A DNA stretch of 64,000 nucleotides, taken from an uncultured Acetobacteraceae bacterium (GTDB taxonomy: Bacteria > Pseudomonadota > Alphaproteobacteria > Acetobacterales > Acetobacteraceae). The position numbers were made by a program, and so were the translations under genes. A model generated the notes under the pieces. That model did not search any database. It was not told the DNA's origin and worked only from the letters and a program-made list of their open reading frames with translations. Position 1 is the first letter of the stretch; every line of letters starts with the position of its first letter. The stretch lies in NCBI GenBank assembly GCA_943912335.1, contig CALTUD010000011.1:1-64000 (forward strand), read 5' to 3'. Of this stretch, positions 42,009 through 50,399 are shown in pieces.

Positions 42009-43166
42009 ATGAAGATCCTCGAGATCACTAACGTCGATTTCTCCCTGCGTCATTTCCTGCTGCCCTTGATGGAGGGGTTGCGCCGGAACGGGCACGAGGT
42101 GGTGGGGGTCTGCGCCGACGGGACGCTTTTGGGCGACGTGCGTGCGGCCGGGTTCCGGGTGCTGACCCCGCCGATGGCGCGGTCCCTGTCGCCGGTCGCG
42201 CAGGCGCGGGCCTTCTGGGCGCTGCTGCGGCTGATCCGCCGGGAGAAGCCGGATCTGGTGCATGCGCATATGCCGATCAGCGGCGTTCTGGCGCGTCTGG
42301 CGGCGCGTCTCTGCGGCGTCCGGGCGATTGCCTATACCTGCCACGGCTTCCTGTTCAACCAGCCCGGTTCGCGCAAAAGGCGGTGGCTGGCACTCGCGCT
42401 GGAATGGATCGCCGGGCGCGTCACCACGCTGTATCTGACCGTGTCCGACGAGGAGGCGGCCGATGCGCGCCGGCTGGGGTTGCATGCTGGCGCGATCGGC
42501 ATCGGCAATGGCCGCTCGCCGACGCTGTTCCGGCCGGATGCAGAGGCGAGGCGGCGCATCCGTGACGCGTTCGGCGTGCCGGACGAGCGGCCGGTGGTGA
42601 TCGCCGTGTCGCGTCTGGTGCGGCACAAGGGCTATCCGGAGCTGCTCGAAGCGATGGAAGCTGTACCGGACGCGGAGCTGTGGGTGGTGGGCGAACGTCT
42701 TCCGTCCGACCACGGCGAGTCGCTCGATGAGGCCTTCGCGCGGGCCGACCGTCTGCTGGGCCCGCGCCTGCGCCGCCTCGGCTATCGCACCGACATCGCC
42801 GCCCTGCTCGCCGCCGCCGACATCTTCACGTTGCCCAGCCATTTCGAAGGGCTGCCCATGTCGGTGATCGAGGCCATGCTCTGTGGCCTGCCGGTGGTGG
42901 CGACCGATATTCGCGGCCCGCGCGAACAGGTCGTGCCGGGCGTCACGGGCCTGCTGGTGCCGCCGCGCAGCGTGGCGCCGCTGGCGGATGCGTTGCGGAG
43001 GCTCGCGGCGGATGCCGCGTTGCGCGCCGGCATGGGCGCGGCCGGACGCGTGCGGGCGGTGGAGCGTTACGACGAGGCGGCGGTGGTGGCGCGGACGGTG
43101 CGGCTGCTGGAGGAAAGCGGCGCTGGGTCGAAACCAAGGGAGGGGTGCGGCAAGGAGGGCCTGTGA
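42009..43166 (+). CDS. Glycosyltransferase family 4 protein
   Basis: This 385-residue GT-B enzyme has an N-terminal acceptor domain (KILEITNVDFSLRHFLLPL, DLVHAHMPISG, AYTCHGFLFN) and a donor domain with VAVSRLVRHKGYPELLEAM-like VIAVSRLVRHKGYPELLEAM and PSHFEGLPMSVIEAMLCGLP, the E-x7-E motif of GT4. The early part resembles WcaL/WbnK-type enzymes that transfer sugars in polysaccharide repeat units. It probably acts at the inner membrane. Sits with rpe and the heparinase-like gene, followed by a two-hairpin terminator region. Confidence 0.88.
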   Translation: MKILEITNVDFSLRHFLLPLMEGLRRNGHEVVGVCADGTLLGDVRAAGFRVLTPPMARSLSPVAQARAFWALLRLIRREKPDLVHAHMPISGVLARLAARLCGVRAIAYTCHGFLFNQPGSRKRRWLALALEWIAGRVTTLYLTVSDEEAADARRLGLHAGAIGIGNGRSPTLFRPDAEARRRIRDAFGVPDERPVVIAVSRLVRHKGYPELLEAMEAVPDAELWVVGERLPSDHGESLDEAFARADRLLGPRLRRLGYRTDIAALLAAADIFTLPSHFEGLPMSVIEAMLCGLPVVATDIRGPREQVVPGVTGLLVPPRSVAPLADALRRLAADAALRAGMGAAGRVRAVERYDEAAVVARTVRLLEESGAGSKPREGCGKEGL

Positions 43167-43204
43167 CGCGCCCTGCCGCTTGCTCGGTTACAACTGGGCA
43201 GTAA

Positions 43205-43249
43205 TTCGGGGCGCTGCCCCGAACCCCGGAAAGGGGCGACGGCCCCTTT
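43205..43249. terminator. Double hairpin between convergent genes
   Basis: TTCGGGG/CCCCGAA (43205-43223) is followed by AAAGGGGC/GCCCCTTT (43230-43249), both perfect stems. The second lies between the ends of the glycosyltransferase and the convergent aminopeptidase gene and can stop transcription from both sides. A similar second-hairpin sequence is found at 48373-48394. Confidence 0.65.
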
Positions 43250-43262
43250 CATCCCGGTTTGT

Positions 43263-44510
43263 TCAGCACCATTCGCCGGCGCGCATCAGCGGTACGGCGT
43301 TGCCGCTCTTCTCGATCGCATCGACGTCGATCGCGCCGGAGCCGATCATCCAGTCGATATGGATCAGGCTTTCATTGGCGCCGCGCTCGGACAGCGTGCC
43401 CGGAACGCCGTCGCGCATGCATTTGCTGTAGGCCTGGCCCAGCGCGATGTGGCTGGCCGCGTTCTCGTCGAACAGCGTGTTCTGGAACAGGACGCCGCTT
43501 TGCGAGATCGGCGAGGAATGCGGCACCAGCGCCACCTCGCCCAGACGCGCGGCGCCCTCGTCGGTGCCGAGCACCTTCGCCAGCACGGCCTCGCCCTTCT
43601 CGGCATGGGCGTCCACGATGCGTCCGCCCTCGAACCGCACCTGGATGCCGTCGATCAGCGTGCCCTGATAGGAGAGCGGCTTGGTGGAGCGCACCGTGCC
43701 GTCCACGCGCAGGCGGTGCGGGGTGGTGAACACCTCTTCCGTGGGCAGGTTCGGATTGCACAGCACGCCGTTGGCGGCATGCTCGGCGCCGCCGGCCCAG
43801 AGATGGCCGTCCGCCAGGCCCACCGTCAGATCGGTGCCCGGGCCACGGAAGCGAAGCGACGCGAAATCGCGGTCGTTCAGCATGCGGCCGCGCTCGGCCA
43901 GCACGCGGTTATGCGCTGCCCAGTCCGCGACCGGATCGGCGCCGTCGACGCGCGAGGCGGACAGGATCGCGTCCCACAGCCGCTCCACCGCCTCGGCTTC
44001 CGGCAGCGCCGGGAACACGGTGCGTGCCCAGGCCGGGGTGGCATAGGCGACGATGCTCCAGTTGATGGCGAAGTTGGTGATCAGTTCCAGCGATGGCCGG
44101 TTCACGCGCGACTGCGCCCGGCTGGCGCGCGACACCTTGTCCGGGTCCTGTCCGGCCAGGAGCGACGGATCGTCGCCGGTGATAGCGAGCCGGGCTGCGT
44201 TCTGCCGGAAGGCCTGGGCGATGCCGTCGGCGAGCCAGCCCGATGCCGTATCGAAACTGTCGTCCGGCGCGAAGCGGAACCGGGCGAGGCGGCTTTCGTC
44301 GTCGTTGTAGAAGGTGGTCACCAGGGAAGAGCCGGCGCGATAGGCGTGCTCGGTGATGCGTCGCACCAGCGGCACGGCGTCGAGCGGCGCCGTGATCAGC
44401 AGCTCCTGGCCGTGCTGGATGTTGAGGCCCACGCGTACGGCGGTTTCCGCCAGACGATCCAGCTTCTGCACGAACGGCGCGGTCGCCTGGTCGGTCGGAA
44501 TGGCGTTCAT
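43263..44510 (-). CDS. M29-family aminopeptidase
   Basis: This 415-residue metallopeptidase resembles AmpS/AmpT/PepS enzymes that remove N-terminal amino acids. Seen are GLNIQHGQELLITAPLDAVPL, RFRGPGTDLTVGLADGHLW, metal-ligand region NLPTEEVFTTPHRLRVDG, GEVALVPHSSPIS, FDENAASHIALGQAYS and NESLIHIDWMIGS. GGAGATT at a good distance supports ATG 44510. Cytoplasmic, with no signal. It is divergent from the class V aminotransferase gene across 122 bases. Confidence 0.92.
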   Translation of the reverse strand: MNAIPTDQATAPFVQKLDRLAETAVRVGLNIQHGQELLITAPLDAVPLVRRITEHAYRAGSSLVTTFYNDDESRLARFRFAPDDSFDTASGWLADGIAQAFRQNAARLAITGDDPSLLAGQDPDKVSRASRAQSRVNRPSLELITNFAINWSIVAYATPAWARTVFPALPEAEAVERLWDAILSASRVDGADPVADWAAHNRVLAERGRMLNDRDFASLRFRGPGTDLTVGLADGHLWAGGAEHAANGVLCNPNLPTEEVFTTPHRLRVDGTVRSTKPLSYQGTLIDGIQVRFEGGRIVDAHAEKGEAVLAKVLGTDEGAARLGEVALVPHSSPISQSGVLFQNTLFDENAASHIALGQAYSKCMRDGVPGTLSERGANESLIHIDWMIGSGAIDVDAIEKSGNAVPLMRAGEWC

Positions 44511-44632
44511 CGGCAATCTCCTGATCCAGACCCTTCTCTGCGCGGCTGGCGACAACGGTGCAAGTTGAAACCCGGCCACGCCCGGTGGATGCTCTTCTGA
44601 TCCCTGTTCTCCATCCGAAAGGTTGCCGCGAC

Positions 44633-45877
44633 ATGAATCCAGCCCAGACCGTCGCGCCGTTCGCCGAGATCGACCCGCCTGCGCGCCTGCTGATGGGGCC
44701 GGGGCCGATCAACGCCCATCCGCGCGTGCTCCGTGCGATGTCGGCGCAGCTTCTGGGCCAGTTCGACCCCGAATTCACCGGCTACATGAACGAGACCATG
44801 GCGCTCTACCGCCAGGTCTTCCAGACGGAGAACCGCTGGACCTTCCTGATCGACGGCACCGCGCGCGCCGGGATCGAGGCCGCCCTGGTGTCGCTTCTGG
44901 AGCCGGGCGATCCGATCGTGATCCTAAGCGCCGGGCGGTTCGGCCTGCTTCTGCGCGAGATCGCCGAGCGCTGCGGCGCCGAGATCAGCGTGGTGGAGGC
45001 GGAATGGGGACAGGCGATTCCATTCTCCGCCATCGAGGAGGCGGTGATCCGGGTGAAGCCGCGCGTCGTCGCCGCCGTGTTCGGCGACACCTCCACCACC
45101 ATCGCCCAGCCGATGGACGGGATCGGACAGCTTTGCACCCGGCATGGCGCGCTTCTCTATATCGACGCCACCGCCACCCTGGGCGGCATGGATGTGCCCG
45201 TGGACGGCTGGGGTGCCGACATCGTCACCGCCGGCTTGCAGAAATGTCTGGCCGGCCCGTCCGGCTCGGCTCCCATCACGATATCCGACCGGGCCGCGTC
45301 GCGGATCGACGGCCGCCGCCATGTGGAGAAGGGTATCGCTTCAGGAGGCGACCGGCCGGCTTCGGGGCGCCGCATCGCCTCCAACTACTTCGATCTGGCG
45401 ATGTTGATGGATTACTGGTCCGAACGCCGGCTGAACCACCATACCGAGGCCAGCACCATGCTCTACGGCGCGCGCGAATGCGCCCGTCTGGTGGTCGAGG
45501 AGGGGCTGGAACGCCGCATCGCCCGGCACAGGCTGAACGGCGAGGCCATGGCACGCGGGCTGGAAGCGATGGGGCTCAGCCTGTTCGGCGACCAGAACCA
45601 CAAGATGCACAACGTTGTGGGGATCGAGATACCGGCCGGCGTGGATGGCGAGCGGGTACGGGCCGCCATGCGCGAGGAGTTCCAGATCGAGATCGGATCG
45701 TCGTTCGGCGCCCTGGCCGGACGGATCTGGCGCATCGGCACCATGGGCTACAACTGCCGCAAGGATGCTGTGTTGACGACGCTCGGCGCGCTGGAAGCGG
45801 TGCTGCGCGGCGAGGGTGTCGGGGTGCGCTCGGGCGCGGCCGTGGATGCGGCGCGCGCCCGATACGCGGAGGGCTGA
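44633..45877 (+). CDS. Class V aminotransferase (PucG/alanine-glyoxylate type)
   Basis: This 414-residue PLP enzyme has the AGXT pattern: LLMGPGPINAHPRVLRAM, FLIDGTARAGIEAAL, ALLYIDATATLGGMDVPVDGWGA-like strand, and the PLP lysine in TAGLQKCLAGPSGSAP. The C-terminal IWRIGTMGYNCRKDAVL motif is conserved. Likely reactions are alanine-glyoxylate or (S)-ureidoglycine-glyoxylate transamination (PucG, purine breakdown). No other purine catabolic gene is adjacent, so specificity stays open. It converges on the HU gene. Confidence 0.85.
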   Translation: MNPAQTVAPFAEIDPPARLLMGPGPINAHPRVLRAMSAQLLGQFDPEFTGYMNETMALYRQVFQTENRWTFLIDGTARAGIEAALVSLLEPGDPIVILSAGRFGLLLREIAERCGAEISVVEAEWGQAIPFSAIEEAVIRVKPRVVAAVFGDTSTTIAQPMDGIGQLCTRHGALLYIDATATLGGMDVPVDGWGADIVTAGLQKCLAGPSGSAPITISDRAASRIDGRRHVEKGIASGGDRPASGRRIASNYFDLAMLMDYWSERRLNHHTEASTMLYGARECARLVVEEGLERRIARHRLNGEAMARGLEAMGLSLFGDQNHKMHNVVGIEIPAGVDGERVRAAMREEFQIEIGSSFGALAGRIWRIGTMGYNCRKDAVLTTLGALEAVLRGEGVGVRSGAAVDAARARYAEG

Positions 45878-45886
45878 AAGCCCGCC

Positions 45887-46225
45887 TTACTTCTTCTTCG
45901 GCGCGGCCTTCTTCGGCGCGGCGTCCTTCTTCGCGGCCGGCTTGTCGGACTCGCCGTTCAGCGCGTCCTTCAGGCCCTTGGCGGCGCGGAAGCGGGCCGC
46001 CTTGCTGGCCGCGATCGAGATCGCCTCGCCGGTCTGCGGGTTGCGGCCTTGGCGCGCGGCGCGCTCGGACACGTCGAAGATGCCGAGGCCGGAATAACGG
46101 ACCTCTTCACCGGCGTTCAGCGCCTCGACGATGGTCTTCGCGACCGCCTCGAGCACCTGGCCGGCGGCGTCACGGGACAGATCGGCGTGCGATGCGACCT
46201 TCGCCACGAGATCGGCATGATTCAT
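45887..46225 (-). CDS. HU-family DNA-binding protein with Lys-rich tail
   Basis: This 112-residue nucleoid protein has NHADLVAKVASHADLSRDAAG then YSGLGIFDVSERAARQGRNP and QTGEAISIAASKAARFRAAK, the HU/IHF fold with the DNA-intercalating arm. After about residue 92 there is a Lys/Ala/Pro tail (PAAKKDAAPKKAAPKKK) not found in E. coli HU but known in some bacterial histone-like proteins. The start follows GGAGGAAG. The tail may strengthen nonspecific DNA binding. Position is monocistronic between convergent and lipoprotein genes. Confidence 0.92.
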   Translation of the reverse strand: MNHADLVAKVASHADLSRDAAGQVLEAVAKTIVEALNAGEEVRYSGLGIFDVSERAARQGRNPQTGEAISIAASKAARFRAAKGLKDALNGESDKPAAKKDAAPKKAAPKKK

Positions 46226-46427
46226 GGTTCTTCCTCCGATTGGTGAGAGCAGCAACGTTCGGCCCGCAGGAAGTTGCCGGGTCGGTCCGTGCTGCGGCTA
46301 TGCCCCGCCTGGGGCCGATAGCGCCTGGGAGCGAGAAAGACAGCACCTTAGGGCCGCTTCAAGCCCCCCGAATGCACGGAGATGTGGAAAACTCGGGCAA
46401 TCGGCCCGGATTTCGCTGTTTTGGCGA

Positions 46428-46757
46428 TCACGGTTGCGAAGGTGCAGCGATCTCCCACCCGTCGCCCACCGCGCGAAGGGGAAAATATTGCGGTCGCAGC
46501 ACCACCTTGCCGTCGCCGGGACGGCGCACCTGCTCCCAGACCGAGCAGCGCAGACGGTCCGGCGTCGGGCCCGGCGCGGTCACGACGGGCGCATGCAGGA
46601 TGCCCACATGCGACACATCGGCGCGCGCATCGGCCTGGTCCAGGAAATCGAGCACGTAGGGGTTGGCGCAGGAGCGGGGCGCGCAACCGGACAGAAGGGC
46701 GGCGGCGCACAGCAGAACGGGGATCGCCGCAGCGGCTCGGGGCTTGAGGACGGTCAC
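46428..46757 (-). CDS. Small lipoprotein, unknown function
   Basis: A 109-residue product with a lipoprotein signal (AAAAIPVLLCAAALLSGC, lipobox LSGC). After the Cys, the mature part includes SCANPYVLDFLDQADARAD and ends GDGWEIAAPSQP. GTG at 46757 is taken as start. An in-frame ATG at 46784 would add nine residues, and neither has a good ribosome site. It overlaps no known gene and is divergent from the glycosyltransferase gene. Its role in the periplasm or outer membrane is unknown. Confidence 0.6.
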   Translation of the reverse strand: MTVLKPRAAAAIPVLLCAAALLSGCAPRSCANPYVLDFLDQADARADVSHVGILHAPVVTAPGPTPDRLRCSVWEQVRRPGDGKVVLRPQYFPLRAVGDGWEIAAPSQP

Positions 46758-46882
46758 GTTGACGCATGGCTCCAGATGGCGCATCCCCGGCCACCATTCG
46801 GCCGTGCGATCGAAACAAGTCTGGCAGTCCAGACAGCCCGACGCCATCCCATGCGATGCCGAACCGGTCGGGGGAGCGCTTG

Positions 46883-48325
46883 ATGGGAACCGCGATCGGG
46901 CAGGCCCGGATCTGGGTCGATGTGGAAGATCTGTTCCAGTATGCAACCAACAGCACGCGGCCGAGTGGCATCCAGCGCGTCGTGTTCGAGCTGTGCCGCG
47001 CGCTTCAGGCCGCGCCGGACGTGGCGGGGCGGATCGGCTTCCTGCGCCACGATCCGGTGCGGAACGGGTTCGTGTCGGTGTCGTTCGAGCAGATCGACGC
47101 CCTGCATCGCCGCCTGACGGCCCCTTCCCCGGCATCGCCCCCGAGCGCGCTCACGCAGCGCGACGCCAGCGCCGACGGCGCCGCCGCGCCTGGAGCCCTG
47201 CGCCGTCTGGCCTATCGCCTGCCGCCCGAGATCCGTGCGCCTGCCGTCCGTCTGCTCAAGGCGCAGAAGGAGGGCGTGGTGTCGGTTGCGTTTCTGGCGC
47301 TGGCGGCCGGGCGTCTCGGCGGCGGGCGCCTGCGCCGGTCGGGGCGGCGGGCCGCGAAGGAAGCCACGTCCGAGACGGCAGCGCCTTCGTTGCGGTTCGA
47401 ACGGGACGTGCGGTCCGGCGACGTGCTGCTGGTTCCCGGTTCGCCCTGGTTCCACCCGTTCTATGCGGCGATGGTGTCGGAAATCCGCCAGCGTCACGGG
47501 CTGCGCGTCGCCGTGCTGTTCCATGACGTGATCCCCTTGATCCGGCCGGAATGGTGCCAGCGCAATCTGGTGGCCCGGTTCGGGCACTGGGTGGACACGC
47601 TGCTGCCTCTGGTGGACGTACCCCTGGCCGTCAGCCGCTCCACCGCCCGCGATCTGGAGCGCCATGCCGCTCACCAGAATGTCGCCCTGCCGCGTTCGCC
47701 GCACGCCATCCCGCTCGGCACCGGCTTTTCCAGGCCGGGACAGAGCGGCGCGGCGCGGTCCGCAGCGTCGGCGAGGCTGCCGGCGCCCGGCAGCTACGTG
47801 CTGATCGTATCCACGGTGGAAGTGCGCAAGAACCATATCCTGCTGTTCCGGATCTGGCGGCGTCTGCTGGACGAGATGCCGGCGGAGCGGGTGCCGACCC
47901 TGGTGTTCGCGGGGCGGATCGGCTGGATGGTGGAGGATCTGGTCGGCCAGCTCCGCAATACCGACTGGCTCGGCGGCAAGATCGCCTTCGTGGAAGACCC
48001 GGACGATGGCGAGCTGGAACAGCTTTATCGCGGCTGCCGCTTCACGGTGTTTCCGTCCTTCTATGAGGGCTGGGGATTGCCGGTGACGGAAAGCCTCGGC
48101 TTCGGCCGGCCCTGCGTGGCTTCGAACAGCAGCGCCCTGCCGGAAGCGGGCGGCGTGCTCGCCCGCTATTTCGACCCGGAGGACGGCAACGCCGCCTTCG
48201 CCGAGATCCGGCGGGCGATCGAGGATGTGGACGGCACCGAGGCGTGGGCGGCGCAGGTGCAGAGTGCGTTCCAGCCGGTCCGGTGGGACGAGACGGTCCG
48301 TGTGTTGCTGGAGGCGCTCGAATAA
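46883..48325 (+). CDS. Glycosyltransferase, GT4-like
   Basis: This 480-residue GT-B-fold protein has RIWVDVEDLFQYATNSTRPSG-like start (WVDVEDLFQY) and IQRVVFELCRAL, then a variable Arg/Ala-rich segment (about 80-165), HDVIPLIRPEWC, and a donor domain with YVLIVSTVEVRKNHILLFR, FPSFYEGWGLPVTESLGFG. It resembles WbaZ-type mannosyl- or rhamnosyltransferases for O-antigen or exopolysaccharide. GGGAG precedes the ATG at 46883. An enzyme of surface polysaccharide assembly is likely, sugar unknown. The variable insert is unusual for the family. Confidence 0.8.
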   Translation: MGTAIGQARIWVDVEDLFQYATNSTRPSGIQRVVFELCRALQAAPDVAGRIGFLRHDPVRNGFVSVSFEQIDALHRRLTAPSPASPPSALTQRDASADGAAAPGALRRLAYRLPPEIRAPAVRLLKAQKEGVVSVAFLALAAGRLGGGRLRRSGRRAAKEATSETAAPSLRFERDVRSGDVLLVPGSPWFHPFYAAMVSEIRQRHGLRVAVLFHDVIPLIRPEWCQRNLVARFGHWVDTLLPLVDVPLAVSRSTARDLERHAAHQNVALPRSPHAIPLGTGFSRPGQSGAARSAASARLPAPGSYVLIVSTVEVRKNHILLFRIWRRLLDEMPAERVPTLVFAGRIGWMVEDLVGQLRNTDWLGGKIAFVEDPDDGELEQLYRGCRFTVFPSFYEGWGLPVTESLGFGRPCVASNSSALPEAGGVLARYFDPEDGNAAFAEIRRAIEDVDGTEAWAAQVQSAFQPVRWDETVRVLLEALE

Positions 48326-48372
48326 GGCGAAAGCGTCGCCCCAAGCCGGGGAAAGCCCGAAAATTTGGGTTT

Positions 48373-48417
48373 CCAAAGGGCGACCGCCCTTTGGTGAGGT
48401 CTGGAGCGAAGCTCCAG
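48373..48417. terminator. Double hairpin between convergent genes
   Basis: CCAAAGGGCG/CGCCCTTTGG (48373-48394) and CTGGAGC/GCTCCAG (48401-48417) are perfect stems between the glycosyltransferase and the convergent transglycosylase gene. They probably terminate transcription on both strands. The first stem shares AAAGGG-CGAC-CCCTTT with the hairpin at 43230-43249. Confidence 0.65.
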
Positions 48418-48421
48418 CCAC

Positions 48422-48901
48422 CTACGATCGGTTTTTGATCATCCGCCGCTGCAGCGCGATCCGCTGCGCCACGCTCCGTTGCACCACTGCCGGCGCCGCT
48501 CCCGGATCGAACAAACGCTGCGCCGAGCGCATCACCAGCCCCTGATAGGCGATGTTCAGTTCCGGCGTGTGCGAATGGTAGTTGCCCACCGCCCGCATCA
48601 GGTCGCCATGCGTCTCGTCCAGATAGGTGCGCATGATCGCGCCCGCCGCGGCCACGTTGTAGCAGGTGTCGTCGCGCAGGCGCCGGTAGACCGTGGCCGG
48701 ATCGGTGTGGGTGTAGCGCGCCAGGGGCCAGAGCCAGGTGGTGTTCACCTGCATCACGCCCAGATCCTCGGTGGCGTTGCTGTTGCGATGCACGAGACCG
48801 GGGCTGCCGCCTTCCACCGCCTGGATCGACGGCAGGACGCGCGGCGGCAGGTGGTAGAGCCCGGCGACGAGTCCCATGCAGGCCAGAAACGGGACGGGCA
48901 T
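48422..48901 (-). CDS. Specialised lytic transglycosylase
   Basis: This 159-residue small SLT-domain protein has a short hydrophobic N-terminus (MPVPFLACMGLVAGLY), the catalytic glutamate in LPSIQAVEGGSPGLVH, EDLGVMQVNTTWLW and AVGNYHSHTPELNIAYQGLV. This size and layout are typical of IagB/VirB1-type enzymes that open peptidoglycan for secretion or pilus machines. It is divergent from gspG, 93 bases away, so service to the type II secretion system is a reasonable inference. The TTG directly before the ATG is a possible alternative start. Confidence 0.8.
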   Translation of the reverse strand: MPVPFLACMGLVAGLYHLPPRVLPSIQAVEGGSPGLVHRNSNATEDLGVMQVNTTWLWPLARYTHTDPATVYRRLRDDTCYNVAAAGAIMRTYLDETHGDLMRAVGNYHSHTPELNIAYQGLVMRSAQRLFDPGAAPAVVQRSVAQRIALQRRMIKNRS

Positions 48902-48994
48902 CAAGGAGCATCGCGGCGGTGCATGGCGGGCATCCTATCGCATCCGCCGGCTTCGTGCGAAATCTTCTGTGTGCGGAGAAGAGCGAGACCATTC

Positions 48995-49432
48995 ATGCGC
49001 AAGGCCGACCTGTTGCATCGCCGTCAGAACGAGGCGGGCTTCACCCTGATCGAGCTTCTGGTGGTGATCGCCATTCTCGGTCTGCTGATTGCCCTGGTGG
49101 CGCCGTCCGTGCTGCGTCAGCTCGGCGGGGCCAAGGTGTCGATCGCCAAGCAGTCGATCGAACGGGTCGGGCAGATCCTCGACCTCTACAAGCTCGATGT
49201 CGGCAACTACCCGACCGGCGACCAGGGATTGCAGGCGCTGGTGGTCAAGCCGGACGGGGTGGAGAACTGGAACGGCCCCTACGTGAAGAGCAACCAGGTG
49301 CCGCTCGATCCGTGGAACCACCCTTACATCTACCACAACCCCTCCACCCGCGAGGGGCTGGAGTACGATCTGTGCTCGCAGGGGCCGTCGGGAAACGCCG
49401 GCGATACGTCCTCGCAGATCTGCAACAAATAG
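48995..49432 (+). CDS. gspG: Type II secretion major pseudopilin GspG
   Basis: This 145-residue pseudopilin has the prepilin leader ending EAG^FTLIELLVVIAIL, cleaved after Gly15, with methylated Phe16 and Glu20 at +5. The C-terminal domain has YPTGDQGLQALVVKP, WNGPYVKSNQVPLDPWNHPYIY and a short Cys-containing end, all GspG signatures. It polymerises into the pseudopilus that pushes folded proteins through the secretin. It begins the type II secretion locus, with the prepilin peptidase 10 bases downstream. Confidence 0.95.
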   Translation: MRKADLLHRRQNEAGFTLIELLVVIAILGLLIALVAPSVLRQLGGAKVSIAKQSIERVGQILDLYKLDVGNYPTGDQGLQALVVKPDGVENWNGPYVKSNQVPLDPWNHPYIYHNPSTREGLEYDLCSQGPSGNAGDTSSQICNK

Positions 49433-49442
49433 CGCCGTTCCG

Positions 49443-50180
49443 GTGGGCGTCGTTTGGCCCGCCTGCCTGCTGCCGATCCTTTTCTCGCCGTTCATCGGCA
49501 GCCTGATCGGCGTGCTGGCGATGCGTCTGCCGGAGGGGCGACCGGTCGGCATGGCGCGGTCGGCTTGCGACGGGTGCGGCCGCACGCTGGGCGTCCTCGA
49601 TCTGATGCCGGTGCTGAGCTATCTGGCGCTTCGCGGCCGCTGCCGTACCTGTCGCGCCCCGATCGGCCGGGCGCATCTGTTTGTCGAGCTCGCTGCGATC
49701 GCCGTCGCCTGCCTGCCGGCGGTGCTCGAACCGGAGGCCGACCCGCTTCGGACCTGGAGCATCTGCACGCTCGGCTGGGCGGCGCTGCTGCTGAGCTGGA
49801 TCGACTGGCGGGCGATGCTCCTGCCGGACGTGATCACCCTGCCGCTGCTGCTTCTGGGGCTCTTGCTGTGCTGGTGGGCCGATCCGGCCATGCTGCCGGA
49901 CCATGCGCTCGCTGCCGTGTGCGGCTATGCGCTGTTGCGCGCCATTGCGCTCTTTTATCGACGGCTGCGCGGTCGGGAGGGCATGGGCGCGGGCGATGCC
50001 AAGCTGCTGGCGGCCGGTGGCGCGTGGCTGGGTTTGCAGGCCCTGCCGCTGATGCTGTTTGGCGGCGCCGTGGCGACGCTGCTGCTGGCGCTTGCGACTG
50101 GTCGTACGCGCGGCGGCGATGCGGTGCCGTTCGGGCCGGGTTTGGCCGTGGCGATGTGGGTGGTGTTTCTGGTGGGCTGA
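49443..50180 (+). CDS. gspO: Prepilin peptidase GspO/PilD type
   Basis: This 245-residue inner-membrane aspartyl protease cleaves and methylates pseudopilins. It has the cytoplasmic Cys tetrad (Cys42, Cys45, Cys67, Cys70 in ACDGC and CRTC), several hydrophobic segments and the two catalytic aspartates in SWIDWRAMLLPD and MGAGDAKLLA. GTG start ten bases after gspG, with no strong ribosome site, so coupling to gspG is likely. A nested-palindrome repeat begins 30 bases after its stop. Confidence 0.93.
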   Translation: MGVVWPACLLPILFSPFIGSLIGVLAMRLPEGRPVGMARSACDGCGRTLGVLDLMPVLSYLALRGRCRTCRAPIGRAHLFVELAAIAVACLPAVLEPEADPLRTWSICTLGWAALLLSWIDWRAMLLPDVITLPLLLLGLLLCWWADPAMLPDHALAAVCGYALLRAIALFYRRLRGREGMGAGDAKLLAAGGAWLGLQALPLMLFGGAVATLLLALATGRTRGGDAVPFGPGLAVAMWVVFLVG

Positions 50181-50210
50181 GTTGTTTTGTGTAATAAGAT
50201 AGAAGAGATG

Positions 50211-50325
50211 TTCTTTCTTGGAAGAAAGAACCAAAGAACTTCTGTTTGTTTGGATCGGTGTCGAGCCGTTGCTCCGACCCAAACGGACAGAAGTCTTTTT
50301 GCTTCTTTTTCTTCAGAAAAAGAAG
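50211..50325 (+). repeat. Nested-palindrome intergenic repeat, copy 1
   Basis: A T/A-rich unit in GC-rich surroundings: hairpin TTCTTTC-TTGG-GAAGAAAGAA-like (50211-50230), a long inverted repeat between ACTTCTGTTTGTTTGG (50238-50253) and CCAAACGGACAGAAGT (50279-50294), and hairpin CTTCTTTTTCTTC/AAAAAGAAG (50302-50325). Copies 2 and 3 lie at 52157 and 53173. It separates gspO from gspE. Confidence 0.85.
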
Positions 50326-50399
50326 ACCCTTGCTGCTTTCATCCTTCCAGATCGCATGACACCCTCTAAACTGGCTGTCCCGAGCATCCTGGGGCCGCC

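Noticed and set aside
46226..46427. Possible small RNA or gene between the HU and lipoprotein genes
   Set aside because: No stem-loop with T-run, promoter pair or coding pattern stands out in these 200 bases.
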